From positions 186,001 to 250,000 of the forward strand of contig CAWHJW010000009.1 in NCBI GenBank assembly GCA_963829725.1: 64,000 nucleotides of DNA, written 5' to 3'. The position numbers and the translations under genes are program-made. Shown one piece after another: positions 16,074 through 24,470 of the stretch (position 1 is its first letter; the number at the start of each line of letters is the position of its first letter). The notes below the pieces were generated by a model. That model was not told the DNA's origin, ran no database searches, and saw only the letters and a program-made list of their open reading frames with translations. Source of the DNA: RYN-230 sp963829725. Lineage in GTDB: Bacteria; Actinomycetota; Actinomycetes; Streptosporangiales; Streptosporangiaceae.

Positions 16074-17510
16074 TCAGGAGGTCGGGGTGGCCACGACGTC
16101 CGGCGTGTCGGTGGACTCGTAGTTGAAGGTGATGTCGCCCCAGGTGTCCAGCGCCGTCTGCAGCGGCTGGCATCCCTTGGCCGCCTCGGCCAGGATCTGC
16201 TCGCCCTCGGCCACGAAATCGCGGCCCTCGTTGCGGGCCTTGATCATCGCCTCGGCCGCGACCCGGTTGGCGGTGGCCCCGGCCGCGATGCCCATCGGGT
16301 GGCCGATGGTGCCGCCGCCGAACTGGAGCACCACGTCCTCGCCCAGGTAGCCGAGCAGCTGGTGCATCTGGCCAGCATGGATGCCGCCCGAGGCCACCGG
16401 CATGGTGCCCGGCATCGACCCCCAGTCCTGGTCGAAGTACAGCCCGTGGGCCAGGTTGGCCGGCACCTGGGCGCCGCGCAGCGTGTCGTAGTAGCCGCGG
16501 ACCATGGACGGATCGCCCTCCAGCTTGCCGACCACCGTGCCGGCGTGGATGTGATCCACCCCGATCAGCCGGCACCACTTGGAGATCACCCGGAAGCTCA
16601 CCCCGTGCGACTTCTGCCGGGTGTAGGTGCCGTGGCCGGCCCGGTGCAGGTGCAGCAGGACCCCGTTGTTGCGCGCCCAGCGCGACATCGACTGGAGCGC
16701 GGTGTACCCGACCGTGAGGTCGGCCATGACGATCACGCTGCCGAGTTCCTTGGCGAACTCGGCCCGCTCGTACATGTCCTCCATGGTCGCGGCGGTCACG
16801 TTGAGGTAGTGGCCCTTGATCTCGCCGGTCCGCTCCTCGGCCCGGTTGACCGCCTCCATGGTGAACAGGAAACGGTCCCGCCAGCGCATGAACGGCTGGG
16901 AGTTGATGTTCTCGTCGTCCTTGGTGAAGTCCAGCCCGCCGCGCAGCGCCTCGTAGACCACCCGCCCGTAGTTGCGCGCGGACAGCCCCAGCTTGGGCTT
17001 GGTCGTCGCGCCGAGCAGCGGGCGGCCGTACTTGTTGAGGTACTCGCGCTCCATCACGATCCCGTGCGCGGGTCCCTGGAAGGTCTTGACGTAGGCCAGC
17101 GGGATCCGCATGTCCTCCAGGCGCAGCGCCTTGAGCGCCTTGAAGCCGAACACGTTGCCGATGATCGACGAGGTCAGGTTGGCGATCGAGCCCTCCTCGA
17201 ACAGATCGATGTCGTAGGCGATGTAGGCGATGTACTCGCCCTCCCGGCCCGGCACCGGGTCGACCCGGTAGCACTTGGCCTGGTAATGCTCGTAGGCCGT
17301 GAGCCGGTCGGTCCACACCACGGTCCAGGTGGCCGTGGAGGACTCGCCCGCCACCGCGGCGCCCGCCTCCTCAGGCGGCACCCCGGGCTGCGGCGAGATG
17401 CGGAACGCGGCCAGCACGTCGGTGTCCTTCGGCACGTAGTCCGGCTCCCAGTAGCCCATCTGCGCGTACGGGATGACGCCCGCGTTCCAGCGTTCCTGGC
17501 CTGCGGTCAT
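16074..17510 (-). CDS. cbbL: RuBisCO large subunit (form I, red type)
   Basis: 478 residues, full length. Active-site residues are all present: Lys171 in TTKPKLG, the carbamylated Lys197 in DFTKDDEN with its Asp and Glu metal ligands, His in LHLHRAGHGT and DHIHAGT, loop-6 Lys in GTVVGKLEGD, and the phosphate-binding PVASGG and FGGGTIGHP. It fixes CO2 onto ribulose 1,5-bisphosphate. Association with cbbX and the small-subunit type point to form IC/IE as found in actinomycetes. The ATG at 17510 has GGAGGGG five bases upstream. The frame stays open to 17573 without a better start. Confidence 0.96.
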   Translation of the reverse strand: MTAGQERWNAGVIPYAQMGYWEPDYVPKDTDVLAAFRISPQPGVPPEEAGAAVAGESSTATWTVVWTDRLTAYEHYQAKCYRVDPVPGREGEYIAYIAYDIDLFEEGSIANLTSSIIGNVFGFKALKALRLEDMRIPLAYVKTFQGPAHGIVMEREYLNKYGRPLLGATTKPKLGLSARNYGRVVYEALRGGLDFTKDDENINSQPFMRWRDRFLFTMEAVNRAEERTGEIKGHYLNVTAATMEDMYERAEFAKELGSVIVMADLTVGYTALQSMSRWARNNGVLLHLHRAGHGTYTRQKSHGVSFRVISKWCRLIGVDHIHAGTVVGKLEGDPSMVRGYYDTLRGAQVPANLAHGLYFDQDWGSMPGTMPVASGGIHAGQMHQLLGYLGEDVVLQFGGGTIGHPMGIAAGATANRVAAEAMIKARNEGRDFVAEGEQILAEAAKGCQPLQTALDTWGDITFNYESTDTPDVVATPTS

Positions 17511-17580
17511 TGGTGCCCCTCCGGGTTGAGTGACTGTGTGCCTGCCCTTACACCATGACAGGAGTATCTCCAAGTGTCTA

Positions 17581-17598
17581 TTGAGATTTTCCCATCAA
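17581..17598. promoter_or_regulatory. Candidate CbbR (LysR) operator upstream of cbbL
   Basis: TTGAGATTTTCCCATCAA is an inverted repeat with TTGA/TCAA arms, an AT-richer core and a T-N11-A pattern typical of LysR sites. It stands 71 bases before the cbbL start in a GC-poor stretch, which suits the cbb promoter. Confidence 0.45.
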
Positions 17599-17613
17599 CT
17601 ATCAAGCTAAGGG

Positions 17614-18603
17614 TTAACTGTGGGGCGGCTGGAATCCGCCGCGGCCGAGCACGTAGGCGAGCAGCCGGGCCGCGGCGGGCGGCAGCGGGCCCGGGTGGGC
17701 CACCAGGTACCAGTCCCGGTGCAGCGGGGTGCCCGGCACCGGGAGCACGGTGAGCCGCCCGGCATCCAGTTCCGCGGCCACCGCGTCCCGGGAGATGAGC
17801 GTCACGCCAAGCCCGACGCTGGCCGATTCCTTGATCGCCCCGTTCGAGCCGACCATCAGCGTGAGCGGCGCGATGTCCAGCTCAGTGAGCAGCGCGTCGG
17901 TGCTGGCCCGGGTGCCCGAGCCCGGCTCGCGCAGCAGCCAGGCCTGCCGCGCCAGCCAGGGCAGCAGGGTGTCGGTGCTGGGGCCGCCGCCCGGGATATT
18001 CGCTGGCGAGGGGGGGTGCGCCGCCGGCGTGCCCCCCCTCGCCAGCGAACGCGCGGGGGTGTCCGGGGGGTCGCCCCCCCGGACGAGCAGGGCCGCGGCC
18101 ACCACGACGAGCTGGTGCGGCCGGACCGCGAGCACCTGCACGTCCCAGCCCGGCTCGGGACGGCCGCCCAGCACCAGGTCCACCTGGTGCCGGTCGAGCA
18201 GGGACCGGACCCGGTCCCGGTTGCCCGCCTCCAGCCGGATGCCCAGCCCGGGATGGCGGTCACGGAACCCGCTGAGCAGCCCGGGCAGGATCTGCTCCGC
18301 CGCGGTGGTGACTGCGGCGACCCGCAGCTCGCCGCGTTCCGGGTCGGCGGCGGCCGCCGCGGCCAGCCCGGCCTCATCGAGCAGCCCAAGAATGCGCCGC
18401 ACGTAGCCGACGTAGGCCTGGCCCGCCCCGGTCAGCCGCAGGCCGCGGCCGTCCGGGGCGAGCAGCATGACGCCCAGCGACTTCTGCAGCGCCGACAGCG
18501 AGGCCGACACGGCCGCCTGGGTGACCACGAGCTCCTGGGCGGCCGCCCGGACCGAGCCGTGCTCGGCCACCGCGAGGAACGTCCGCAGCTGGTTCAGTGT
18601 CAT
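17614..18603 (-). CDS. cbbR: LysR-family regulator, CbbR-like, carrying an in-frame repeat insertion
   Basis: 329 residues. The N-terminal winged HTH is MTLNQLRTFLAVAEHGSVRAAAQ with VTQAAVSASLSALQK. The effector domain follows (GELRVAAVTTAAEQILPGLL, VDLVLGGRP, REPGSGTRA, MVGSNGAIKESASVGLGVTLIS), which matches CbbR proteins. Between VVVAA and LLPWLARQAW, where relatives have only a short HPL-type loop, about 35 residues rich in Gly and Pro (GGDPPDTPARSLARGGTP) are encoded by the palindromic repeat at 17999-18084. It lies upstream of cbbL on the same strand, whereas cbbR is usually divergent. Confidence 0.88.
   Translation of the reverse strand: MTLNQLRTFLAVAEHGSVRAAAQELVVTQAAVSASLSALQKSLGVMLLAPDGRGLRLTGAGQAYVGYVRRILGLLDEAGLAAAAAADPERGELRVAAVTTAAEQILPGLLSGFRDRHPGLGIRLEAGNRDRVRSLLDRHQVDLVLGGRPEPGWDVQVLAVRPHQLVVVAAALLVRGGDPPDTPARSLARGGTPAAHPPSPANIPGGGPSTDTLLPWLARQAWLLREPGSGTRASTDALLTELDIAPLTLMVGSNGAIKESASVGLGVTLISRDAVAAELDAGRLTVLPVPGTPLHRDWYLVAHPGPLPPAAARLLAYVLGRGGFQPPHS
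17999..18084. repeat. GC-rich palindromic dispersed repeat, copy 2 (inside cbbR)
   Basis: Two hairpins: TTCGCTGGCGAGGGGGG (17999-18015) pairs with CCCCCCTCGCCAGCGAA (18033-18049), and GTCCGGGGGG (18061-18070) pairs with CCCCCCGGAC (18075-18084). It keeps the cbbR frame open and adds Gly/Pro-rich sequence. Confidence 0.8.
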
Positions 18604-18661
18604 GGGCGCGACTGCTCTTCGTTAAGGAGAAATATTCATTCCGGTAGATACTCTCAAGGCT

Positions 18662-19462
18662 ATGCCTAACGATGGGCCGCGCTGGATCGAGGTCAGCCCG
18701 GAGCGATTCCCCGGCTGGATCGCCGGCTTCGCCGAGCGGCACGGCCCGCTCACCGTCGAGCCGGGCCCTGAGGCCGTCGTGTTCCGGGCGGCCGATGAGG
18801 CGGTGGCCGCCTGCTACCCGCCGTTCCCGCCGCTGGGCCCGCCCGCCGGTGACACGGCGCCGGGCGGTGCCCGGCGCGAAGCGGCGAACGGGGGGTCCGG
18901 GGGGTTGCTGGCGAGGGGTGAAATGCCGGGGGGGTCCGGGGGGTCGCCCCCCCGGGCCAATACCGCGCGGGGGGTGGCCGAGCAGTCCCGGGCCATCGCG
19001 CGGCACGCGGCCGCGGACCGGACCGTTGGCGTCCTGCTCGTCCGGCTGGGCGGGTACGCGGCCGGGGTCTTCACCGGGTCGCCGCCCCGGCTGGCGGCGT
19101 CCAAGGTCGGGTCCCGGCTGGTGCACGGCCGCAGCGCGGCCGGCGGGCAGTCCCAGCAGCGCTTCGCCCGGCGCCGGGAGAAGCAGGCCGCCGAGGCGCT
19201 GGGCGCGGCGGCGGATACCGCGGCCCGGGTGCTCGGCGGCTACCCGGGGACACTGGACGCGGTGGTGCTGGGCGGGGACCGGCGGGCCGTCGCGGGGCTG
19301 CGGGACGACCCGCGGCTGGCCGGCTACTTCCGCCTCGCGACCGACCGGTTCCTGACCGTGCCCGACCCCCGGCTGCGCGTGCTGCAGGACACCCCGCGGC
19401 TGTTCCGCGCCATCCGCGTCCAGCTCACCGGGAGCACCGGGAGCACCGGTGGCGCCCGATAA
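18662..19462 (+). CDS. acVLRF1-family peptidyl-tRNA hydrolase, with repeat insertion
   Basis: 266 residues, opening RWIEVSPERFPGWIAGFAER as in actinobacterial VLRF1 proteins, the bacterial relatives of Vms1/ANKZF1. The release-factor-like core has VGVLLVRLGGYAAGVF, the Gln-containing catalytic loop GRSAAGGQSQQRFARRREKQ and VLGGDRRAVAGL. The family cleaves peptidyl-tRNA on stalled 50S subunits. Residues about 65-105 (GGSGGLLARGEMPGGSGGSPPRA) are an unrelated Gly/Pro-rich stretch encoded by the palindromic repeat at 18889-18960. It is divergent from cbbR. Confidence 0.8.
   Translation: MPNDGPRWIEVSPERFPGWIAGFAERHGPLTVEPGPEAVVFRAADEAVAACYPPFPPLGPPAGDTAPGGARREAANGGSGGLLARGEMPGGSGGSPPRANTARGVAEQSRAIARHAAADRTVGVLLVRLGGYAAGVFTGSPPRLAASKVGSRLVHGRSAAGGQSQQRFARRREKQAAEALGAAADTAARVLGGYPGTLDAVVLGGDRRAVAGLRDDPRLAGYFRLATDRFLTVPDPRLRVLQDTPRLFRAIRVQLTGSTGSTGGAR
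18889..18960. repeat. GC-rich palindromic dispersed repeat, copy 3 (inside acVLRF1)
   Basis: Contains GGGGGGTCCGGGGGG, TTGCTGGCGAGGGGTGAAAT and a closing GGTCCGGGGGGTCGCCCCCC hairpin. The order GGGGTGAAATG-CCGGGGGG-hairpin matches copy 1 read on the minus strand (GGGGTGAGATG). It is read through in frame by the host gene. Confidence 0.75.
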
Positions 19463-19563
19463 GCAGTAGGGCAGCGCCGCCGGGGTTAGGTACTCTGGAG
19501 GGCGGGCCGCGGCCGTGCCGCTTCTTCCTCGATGTGCCTTTCCCTGCGTCTGGAGTGTTTCTG

Positions 19564-21162
19564 GTGATCGCCGCGACCGGCCTGGAACTCCGCGCGGGTG
19601 CGCAGCTGCTGCTGGCGGACACGAGTTTCCAGATCACCCCGGGCGACAAGATCGGGCTGGTGGGGCGGAACGGCGCGGGCAAGACCACCCTGGCCCGGGT
19701 GCTGGCCGGCGAGGCGCTGCCGGCCGCCGGGACGGTGCGCCGCGGTTCCAGCATCGGGTACCTGCCGCAGGACACCCGCGCGGGCGACCTGGAGGGGCTG
19801 GCCCTGGACCGGGTGCTGTCCGGCCGCGGGCTGGACGAGCTCCGCTCCGCGATGCGCACCGCCGAGCAGCAGATGTCCGACGGCGCCGACGCCCGCCGGG
19901 ACGCCGCAGTGCGCCGGTACGGCCAGCTGGAGGAGCGGCTGTCCCTGCTGGGCGGGTACGCGGCCGAGGCGGAGGCCTCCTCGATCGCGTCCAGCCTGGG
20001 CCTGCCGGACCGGGTGCTGGCGCAGCCGCTGGCCACGCTGTCCGGCGGCCAGCGGCGCCGGGTGGAGCTGGCCCGGATCCTGTTCGCCGACGCCCAGGTC
20101 CTGCTGCTCGACGAGCCCACGAACCACCTGGACGCCGACTCGGTGGCCTGGCTGCGCGATCACCTGCGGTCGTTCCGCGGCGCGCTGGTCATGATCAGCC
20201 ACGACACCGGGCTGCTCGACGCGGTGGTCGGCAAGGTGTTCCACCTCGATGCGGACACCCAGCGGCTGGACATCTACAACGTGGGCTGGCAGGCCTACCT
20301 GCAGCAGCGCGAGACGGACGCCCGGCGGCGGCACCGGGAGAACGCCAACGCGACGCGCCAGGCGGCCGCATTGGCGGCCCAGGCGGACAAGATGCGGGCC
20401 AAGGCGACCAAGGCCAAGGCGGCCCAGGGCATGCAGCGTCGGGCCGACCGGCTGCTGTCCGGCCTGGCCGCGGAACGGGGGCCGCAGCGGGTGGCGCGGC
20501 TGCGCTTCCCAGATCCCGCGCCCTGCGGGCGCACCCCGCTGACCGCGTCCGGGCTGTCCAAGTCCTACGGCTCGCTCGAGGTGTTCACCGATGTGGACGT
20601 GGCCGTGGACCGGGGCAGCCGGATCGTCATCCTGGGCCTGAACGGGGCGGGCAAGACGACGCTGCTGCGGCTGCTGTCCGGTATTGAGAAGCCGGACACC
20701 GGCCAGGTCAGCCACGGCCACGGGCTGCGCCTGGGCTACTACGCCCAGGAGCACGAGACCCTGGACGGCGCGGCCACCGTGCTGGAGAACATGCGCCGCG
20801 CCGCGCCGCACCTGCTCGACGCCGAGCAGCGGCGCATCCTCGGCTCCTTCCTGTTCTCCGGCGGCGCGGTGGACAAGCCGGCCGCCGTGCTGTCCGGCGG
20901 TGAGAAGACCCGCCTCGCGCTCGCGCTGCTGGTCGTCTCCGGCGCGAACGTGCTGCTGCTGGACGAGCCGACCAACAACCTGGACCCGGCCAGCCGCGAG
21001 GAGATCCTGGCCGCGCTGCGCCGCTACGCCGGGGCGATCGTGCTGGTCACGCACGATGAGGGGGCGGTCGCCGCGCTGGCCCCGGAACGCGTCATCCTGC
21101 TCCCCGACGGAGTCGAGGACACCTGGAACGAGGGCCTGGCCGAGCTGGTCGCGCTAGCGTGA
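19564..21162 (+). CDS. ABC-F family ATPase
   Basis: 532 residues from the GTG at 19564 (GGAG eight bases upstream). Two ABC domains without membrane segments: Walker A GRNGAGKTTL with signature LSGGQRRRVEL and Walker B VLLLDEPTNHLD, then a charged linker (RRRHRENANATRQ... KAKAAQGMQRRAD), and the second Walker A GLNGAGKTTL with LSGGEKTRLALAL and VLLLDEPTNNLD. ABC-F proteins bind the ribosomal E site and act in translation or ribosome-targeting antibiotic resistance. The linker is medium length; the specific role is unknown. Confidence 0.92.
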   Translation: MIAATGLELRAGAQLLLADTSFQITPGDKIGLVGRNGAGKTTLARVLAGEALPAAGTVRRGSSIGYLPQDTRAGDLEGLALDRVLSGRGLDELRSAMRTAEQQMSDGADARRDAAVRRYGQLEERLSLLGGYAAEAEASSIASSLGLPDRVLAQPLATLSGGQRRRVELARILFADAQVLLLDEPTNHLDADSVAWLRDHLRSFRGALVMISHDTGLLDAVVGKVFHLDADTQRLDIYNVGWQAYLQQRETDARRRHRENANATRQAAALAAQADKMRAKATKAKAAQGMQRRADRLLSGLAAERGPQRVARLRFPDPAPCGRTPLTASGLSKSYGSLEVFTDVDVAVDRGSRIVILGLNGAGKTTLLRLLSGIEKPDTGQVSHGHGLRLGYYAQEHETLDGAATVLENMRRAAPHLLDAEQRRILGSFLFSGGAVDKPAAVLSGGEKTRLALALLVVSGANVLLLDEPTNNLDPASREEILAALRRYAGAIVLVTHDEGAVAALAPERVILLPDGVEDTWNEGLAELVALA

Positions 21163-21290
21163 CAGGCAACCCGGCAGTGGGCGAAAAAGAAGTGATCACT
21201 TACCTGGATGTAGGTAGCCGATCCGGTCCCGATGCGTGATCATGGCGGGAGACGTAACGCAGCGGTCACTTTAGTTCACGGGAGGTACGC

Positions 21291-21512
21291 GTGACCGAGA
21301 CCCTCAAGAAAGGCACCAGGGTGACCGGTGCCGACCGCACCAAGCTGGCGTCTGACCTCAAGAAGCGGTACGACGCGGGGGAGAGTATCCGGTCGCTCGC
21401 CGCCTCCACCGGCCGGTCCTACGGGTTCGTGCACCGCATCCTGTCCGAGAATGGCGTCTCGCTGCGCGGGCGCGGCGGCGCGACCCGGGGCAAGGCCCGG
21501 GCCAAGCGCTGA
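21291..21512 (+). CDS. Small helix-turn-helix protein
   Basis: 73 residues from the GTG at 21291, with GGAGG at 21281-21285. A basic N-terminus leads into an HTH (LKKRYDAGESIRSLAASTGRSYGFVHRILSENGV) and an Arg/Gly/Lys-rich tail (RGRGGATRGKARAKR). Proteins of this size and layout are widespread in actinomycetes and may bind DNA in a nucleoid-associated manner. The target is unknown. It is separated from the ABC-F gene by 128 bases that should hold its promoter. Confidence 0.8.
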   Translation: MTETLKKGTRVTGADRTKLASDLKKRYDAGESIRSLAASTGRSYGFVHRILSENGVSLRGRGGATRGKARAKR

Positions 21513-21548
21513 GGGCCGGGCGCTGAGGGCCGCACGCCGGGGGAGAGC

Positions 21549-22334
21549 ATGACCAGCGGGCTCCCCGACCTCGCCGCCGCCGGGCTGCGGCTCGACGTCG
21601 GCCAGCCCGCTCCCGGCGCGGCCACCATCACCCTGGACCGGGCGGCGCGGCGCAACGCCATGACACCTTCGGTGTGGCGCGGCCTGGCCGCCATCGGCGC
21701 CACGCTGCCGCCGGAGGTCCGGGTGGCGGTGCTGCAGGGCGCCGGCCCGTCCTTCTGCGCGGGGATCGACCTCCGCCTTTTCAGCGCGGAGGGAGTGCCG
21801 GGCGAGGAGCCGCTGCCCAGCCCGGCCAGTCCCGGCTTCGAGGAGTGGATCGCCTCGTGCCAGGAGGGGTACCGCTGGCTGCGGGATCCCTCGATCGTGA
21901 GCGTGGCTGCGGTCCGCGGGCACGCCATCGGCGCCGGTTTCCAGCTGGCCCTCGCGTGCGACCTGCGGGTACTGGCCGACGACGCCCGGCTGTGCATGAA
22001 AGAGCCGCTGCTCGGGCTGGTCCCGGACCTAACCGGGACGAAACCGCTGGTTGACCTGGTCGGCCTGCCCCGGGCCCTGGAGCTGTGCCTGACCGGCCGC
22101 ACCCTGACCGCGGCGCAGGCCGCCGAGCTGCGGCTGGCCGAGCTGGTGGTCCCTGGCGCCGAGCTAGACGCAGCCGTCGCGGACCTGGCAGGCGCACTGC
22201 TCGCGGTGGAAGCCCCGGTGGCCCGGGCGACCAAGGAACTGCTGCAGCAGGCACCCGGCCGCAGCCTGGATGAGCAGGCGGCCGCCGAACGCCGCGCCCA
22301 GGCCGCCCTGCAGCGGGCCCGGATGGGGAATTAG
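21549..22334 (+). CDS. Enoyl-CoA hydratase/isomerase family protein
   Basis: 261 residues with a crotonase fold: ATITLDRAARRNAMTPSVW, the oxyanion-hole segments PSFCAGIDLRLF and VRGHAIGAGFQLALACDLRV, and the CMKEPLLGLVPDLTGTKPL region. The second catalytic Glu position of hydratases (GLVPD here) is occupied by Pro-Asp. It may therefore be an isomerase or related crotonase rather than a true hydratase. It acts on acyl-CoA in the cytoplasm. Confidence 0.88.
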   Translation: MTSGLPDLAAAGLRLDVGQPAPGAATITLDRAARRNAMTPSVWRGLAAIGATLPPEVRVAVLQGAGPSFCAGIDLRLFSAEGVPGEEPLPSPASPGFEEWIASCQEGYRWLRDPSIVSVAAVRGHAIGAGFQLALACDLRVLADDARLCMKEPLLGLVPDLTGTKPLVDLVGLPRALELCLTGRTLTAAQAAELRLAELVVPGAELDAAVADLAGALLAVEAPVARATKELLQQAPGRSLDEQAAAERRAQAALQRARMGN

Positions 22335-22383
22335 CCCTCCCGTTCGCTTCCCCGCGTTCGCCCTGGGCTGAGCCGGGAAGATT

Positions 22384-24375
22384 ATGGCCGGGCCGGTCGT
22401 TGCCCCGCTCATGTACGCAGCCAACTGGCACGCCATGCGGGGGTTTTCCCGGGACCGGTCGGTCACCCAGCAGCGGATCAAGCCGGGCACCGTGCGCCGG
22501 ATCGCGTCCTACGCCCGCCCCTACCGCACCCAGCTGGTGGTGTTCCTGGGCATGACCGTGCTGTCCGCGGTGGCCACGGTGGCCATCCCGCTGCTGCTCA
22601 AGACCATCATCGACCGGGGCATCCTGCCCCGGGACACCGGCGTCGTCTTCGCCGTGGCGGCCGTGGTGGCTGCCCTGGCCCTGGCCAGCGCGCTGCTGGC
22701 CATCGGCCAGCGCTGGTATTCCGCGCGCATCGGCGAGGGGCTCATCTACGACCTGCGTACCCAGGTGTTCGAGCACGTGCAGCGGCAGCCGATCGCGTTC
22801 TTCACCCGGGCCCAGACTGGCTCGCTGGTCAGCAGGCTGAACAGTGACGTGATCGGGGCCCAGCAGGCGATCACCTCGACGCTGTCCTCGGTGGTCGCCA
22901 ACGCGCTGACGCTGATCCTGGTGCTGATCGTCATGGTCAAACTGTCCTGGCTGGTCACCGTGGTGGCCCTGGTCCTGCTGCCGGCTTTCGTCATCCCGGC
23001 CCGGCTGGTCGGGCGGCGGCTGCAGCGCTACACCCGGGAGTCGATGCAGCTCGACGCCGAGCTGGGCTCGACGATGACCGAGCGGTTCAACGTCGCGGGC
23101 GCCATGCTGGTCAAGCTGTTCGGCCACCCGGAGCGGGAGAACGGGCTGTACCGGCAGCGGGCCGCGCGGGTCCGCGACATCGGGGTGACCACCGCCATGT
23201 ACGGGAGCGCGCTGTTCATCGCGCTGAGCCTGCTGGCGTCGATGGCCACCGCTGTCGTCTACGGGCTCGGCGGTGCGCTGGTGATCCACGGCGCGTTCCA
23301 GATCGGCACGCTGGTCGCGCTGACCGCGCTGCTGGCCCGGCTGTACGGCCCGATCACCGCGCTGTCCAACGTGCAGGTGGACGTGATGACCGCGCTGGTC
23401 AGCTTCGACCGCGTGTTCGAGGTGCTGGACCTGAAGCCGCTGATCGAGGAGAAGCCGTACGCGGTCCCGCTGCTGGCGGCCGCCCCCGGCGCCGGCCCTG
23501 GTGCGGGGTCTGCCGCTCCGGGCGTGGCCACGGTGGCGGGCAACGGCCATCCGGTGACCGCCCCGGCCATCGAGTTTGACCACGTCTCGTTCCGCTACCC
23601 GAAGGCCAGCGAGGTGTCGCTGGCCTCCCTGGAGTCGATCGCGCTACCCGCGCCCGAGCAGGCCGGGCCGTCGGCGCCGGTGCTCCGCGCCGTCACCTTC
23701 CGGGCGCCGCCTGGGCAGCTCACCGCGCTGGTCGGGCCGTCCGGCGCGGGCAAGACCACCATCACCCACCTGGTGTCCCGGCTGTACGACCCGGGCGAGG
23801 GTGCGGTCCGCATCGGCGGGCAGGACCTGCGCGACGTCACGCTCGGCTCGCTGCGCGACGTCGTCGGGGTGGTCACCCAGGACGCGCACATGTTCCACGA
23901 CACGGTCCGGGCCAACCTGAGCTACGCGGCACCGGAGGCGGCCGAGCAGGACATCATCGCAGCCTGCCGGGCCGCGCAGATCTGGGACCTCATCGCCGCG
24001 CTGCCGGACGGCCTGGACACCGTGGTCGGGGACCGCGGCTACCGGCTGTCCGGTGGCGAGAAGCAGCGGCTGGCCATCGCCCGGCTGCTGCTCAAGGCGC
24101 CCTCGGTGGTGGTGCTGGACGAGGCGACCGCGCACCTGGACTCCGAGTCCGAGGCCGCCGTGCAGGCCGCGCTGAAGACCGCGCTGACCGGCCGGACCTC
24201 ACTGGTCATCGCGCACCGGCTGTCCACCATCCGGGAGGCAGACCAGATCCTGGTCATCGACGAGGGCCGGGTCGCCGAGCGCGGCACGCACGCCGAGCTG
24301 ATCGCGGCGGCCGGGCTGTACGCCGAGCTCTACCACACGCAGTTCGCCGGCCAGCAGCCAGCCAAGGCGTCCTGA
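22384..24375 (+). CDS. ABC exporter, fused membrane and ATPase domains
   Basis: 663 residues. About six membrane helices lie in residues 45-330 (LVVFLGMTVLSAVATVAIPLLL onward). The ATPase domain has Walker A GPSGAGKTTI, the Q-loop VVTQDAHMFHDTV, signature RLSGGEKQRLAIARLLL, Walker B VVVLDEATAHLD and the H-loop IAHRLSTI. A Gly/Pro/Ala insert of about 60 residues separates the domains and a second (PKASEVSLASLESIALPAPEQAG) lengthens the first strands of the ATPase. It is a type IV exporter that should act as a homo- or heterodimer; the substrate is unknown. Internal ATGs at 22411 and 22435 are alternative starts. Confidence 0.93.
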   Translation: MAGPVVAPLMYAANWHAMRGFSRDRSVTQQRIKPGTVRRIASYARPYRTQLVVFLGMTVLSAVATVAIPLLLKTIIDRGILPRDTGVVFAVAAVVAALALASALLAIGQRWYSARIGEGLIYDLRTQVFEHVQRQPIAFFTRAQTGSLVSRLNSDVIGAQQAITSTLSSVVANALTLILVLIVMVKLSWLVTVVALVLLPAFVIPARLVGRRLQRYTRESMQLDAELGSTMTERFNVAGAMLVKLFGHPERENGLYRQRAARVRDIGVTTAMYGSALFIALSLLASMATAVVYGLGGALVIHGAFQIGTLVALTALLARLYGPITALSNVQVDVMTALVSFDRVFEVLDLKPLIEEKPYAVPLLAAAPGAGPGAGSAAPGVATVAGNGHPVTAPAIEFDHVSFRYPKASEVSLASLESIALPAPEQAGPSAPVLRAVTFRAPPGQLTALVGPSGAGKTTITHLVSRLYDPGEGAVRIGGQDLRDVTLGSLRDVVGVVTQDAHMFHDTVRANLSYAAPEAAEQDIIAACRAAQIWDLIAALPDGLDTVVGDRGYRLSGGEKQRLAIARLLLKAPSVVVLDEATAHLDSESEAAVQAALKTALTGRTSLVIAHRLSTIREADQILVIDEGRVAERGTHAELIAAAGLYAELYHTQFAGQQPAKAS

Positions 24376-24380
24376 GGGCG

Positions 24381-24468
24381 ATTCGCTGGCGAGGCAGGTG
24401 CGCCGGAGGCGTGTCCCCGCCGGGCCGGCGAATGCGCGTGGGGGTTCCGGGGTGTCGCCCCGGGGCTA
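24381..24468. repeat. GC-rich palindromic dispersed repeat, copy 4
   Basis: ATTCGCTGGCGAGGCAGGTG leads a first hairpin that ends GCCGGCGAAT, followed by GGGGTTCCGGGGTGTCGCCCC. It fills the whole gap between the convergent ABC exporter and sulfotransferase genes, and its hairpins may also serve as a terminator. Confidence 0.7.
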
Positions 24469-24470
24469 AT

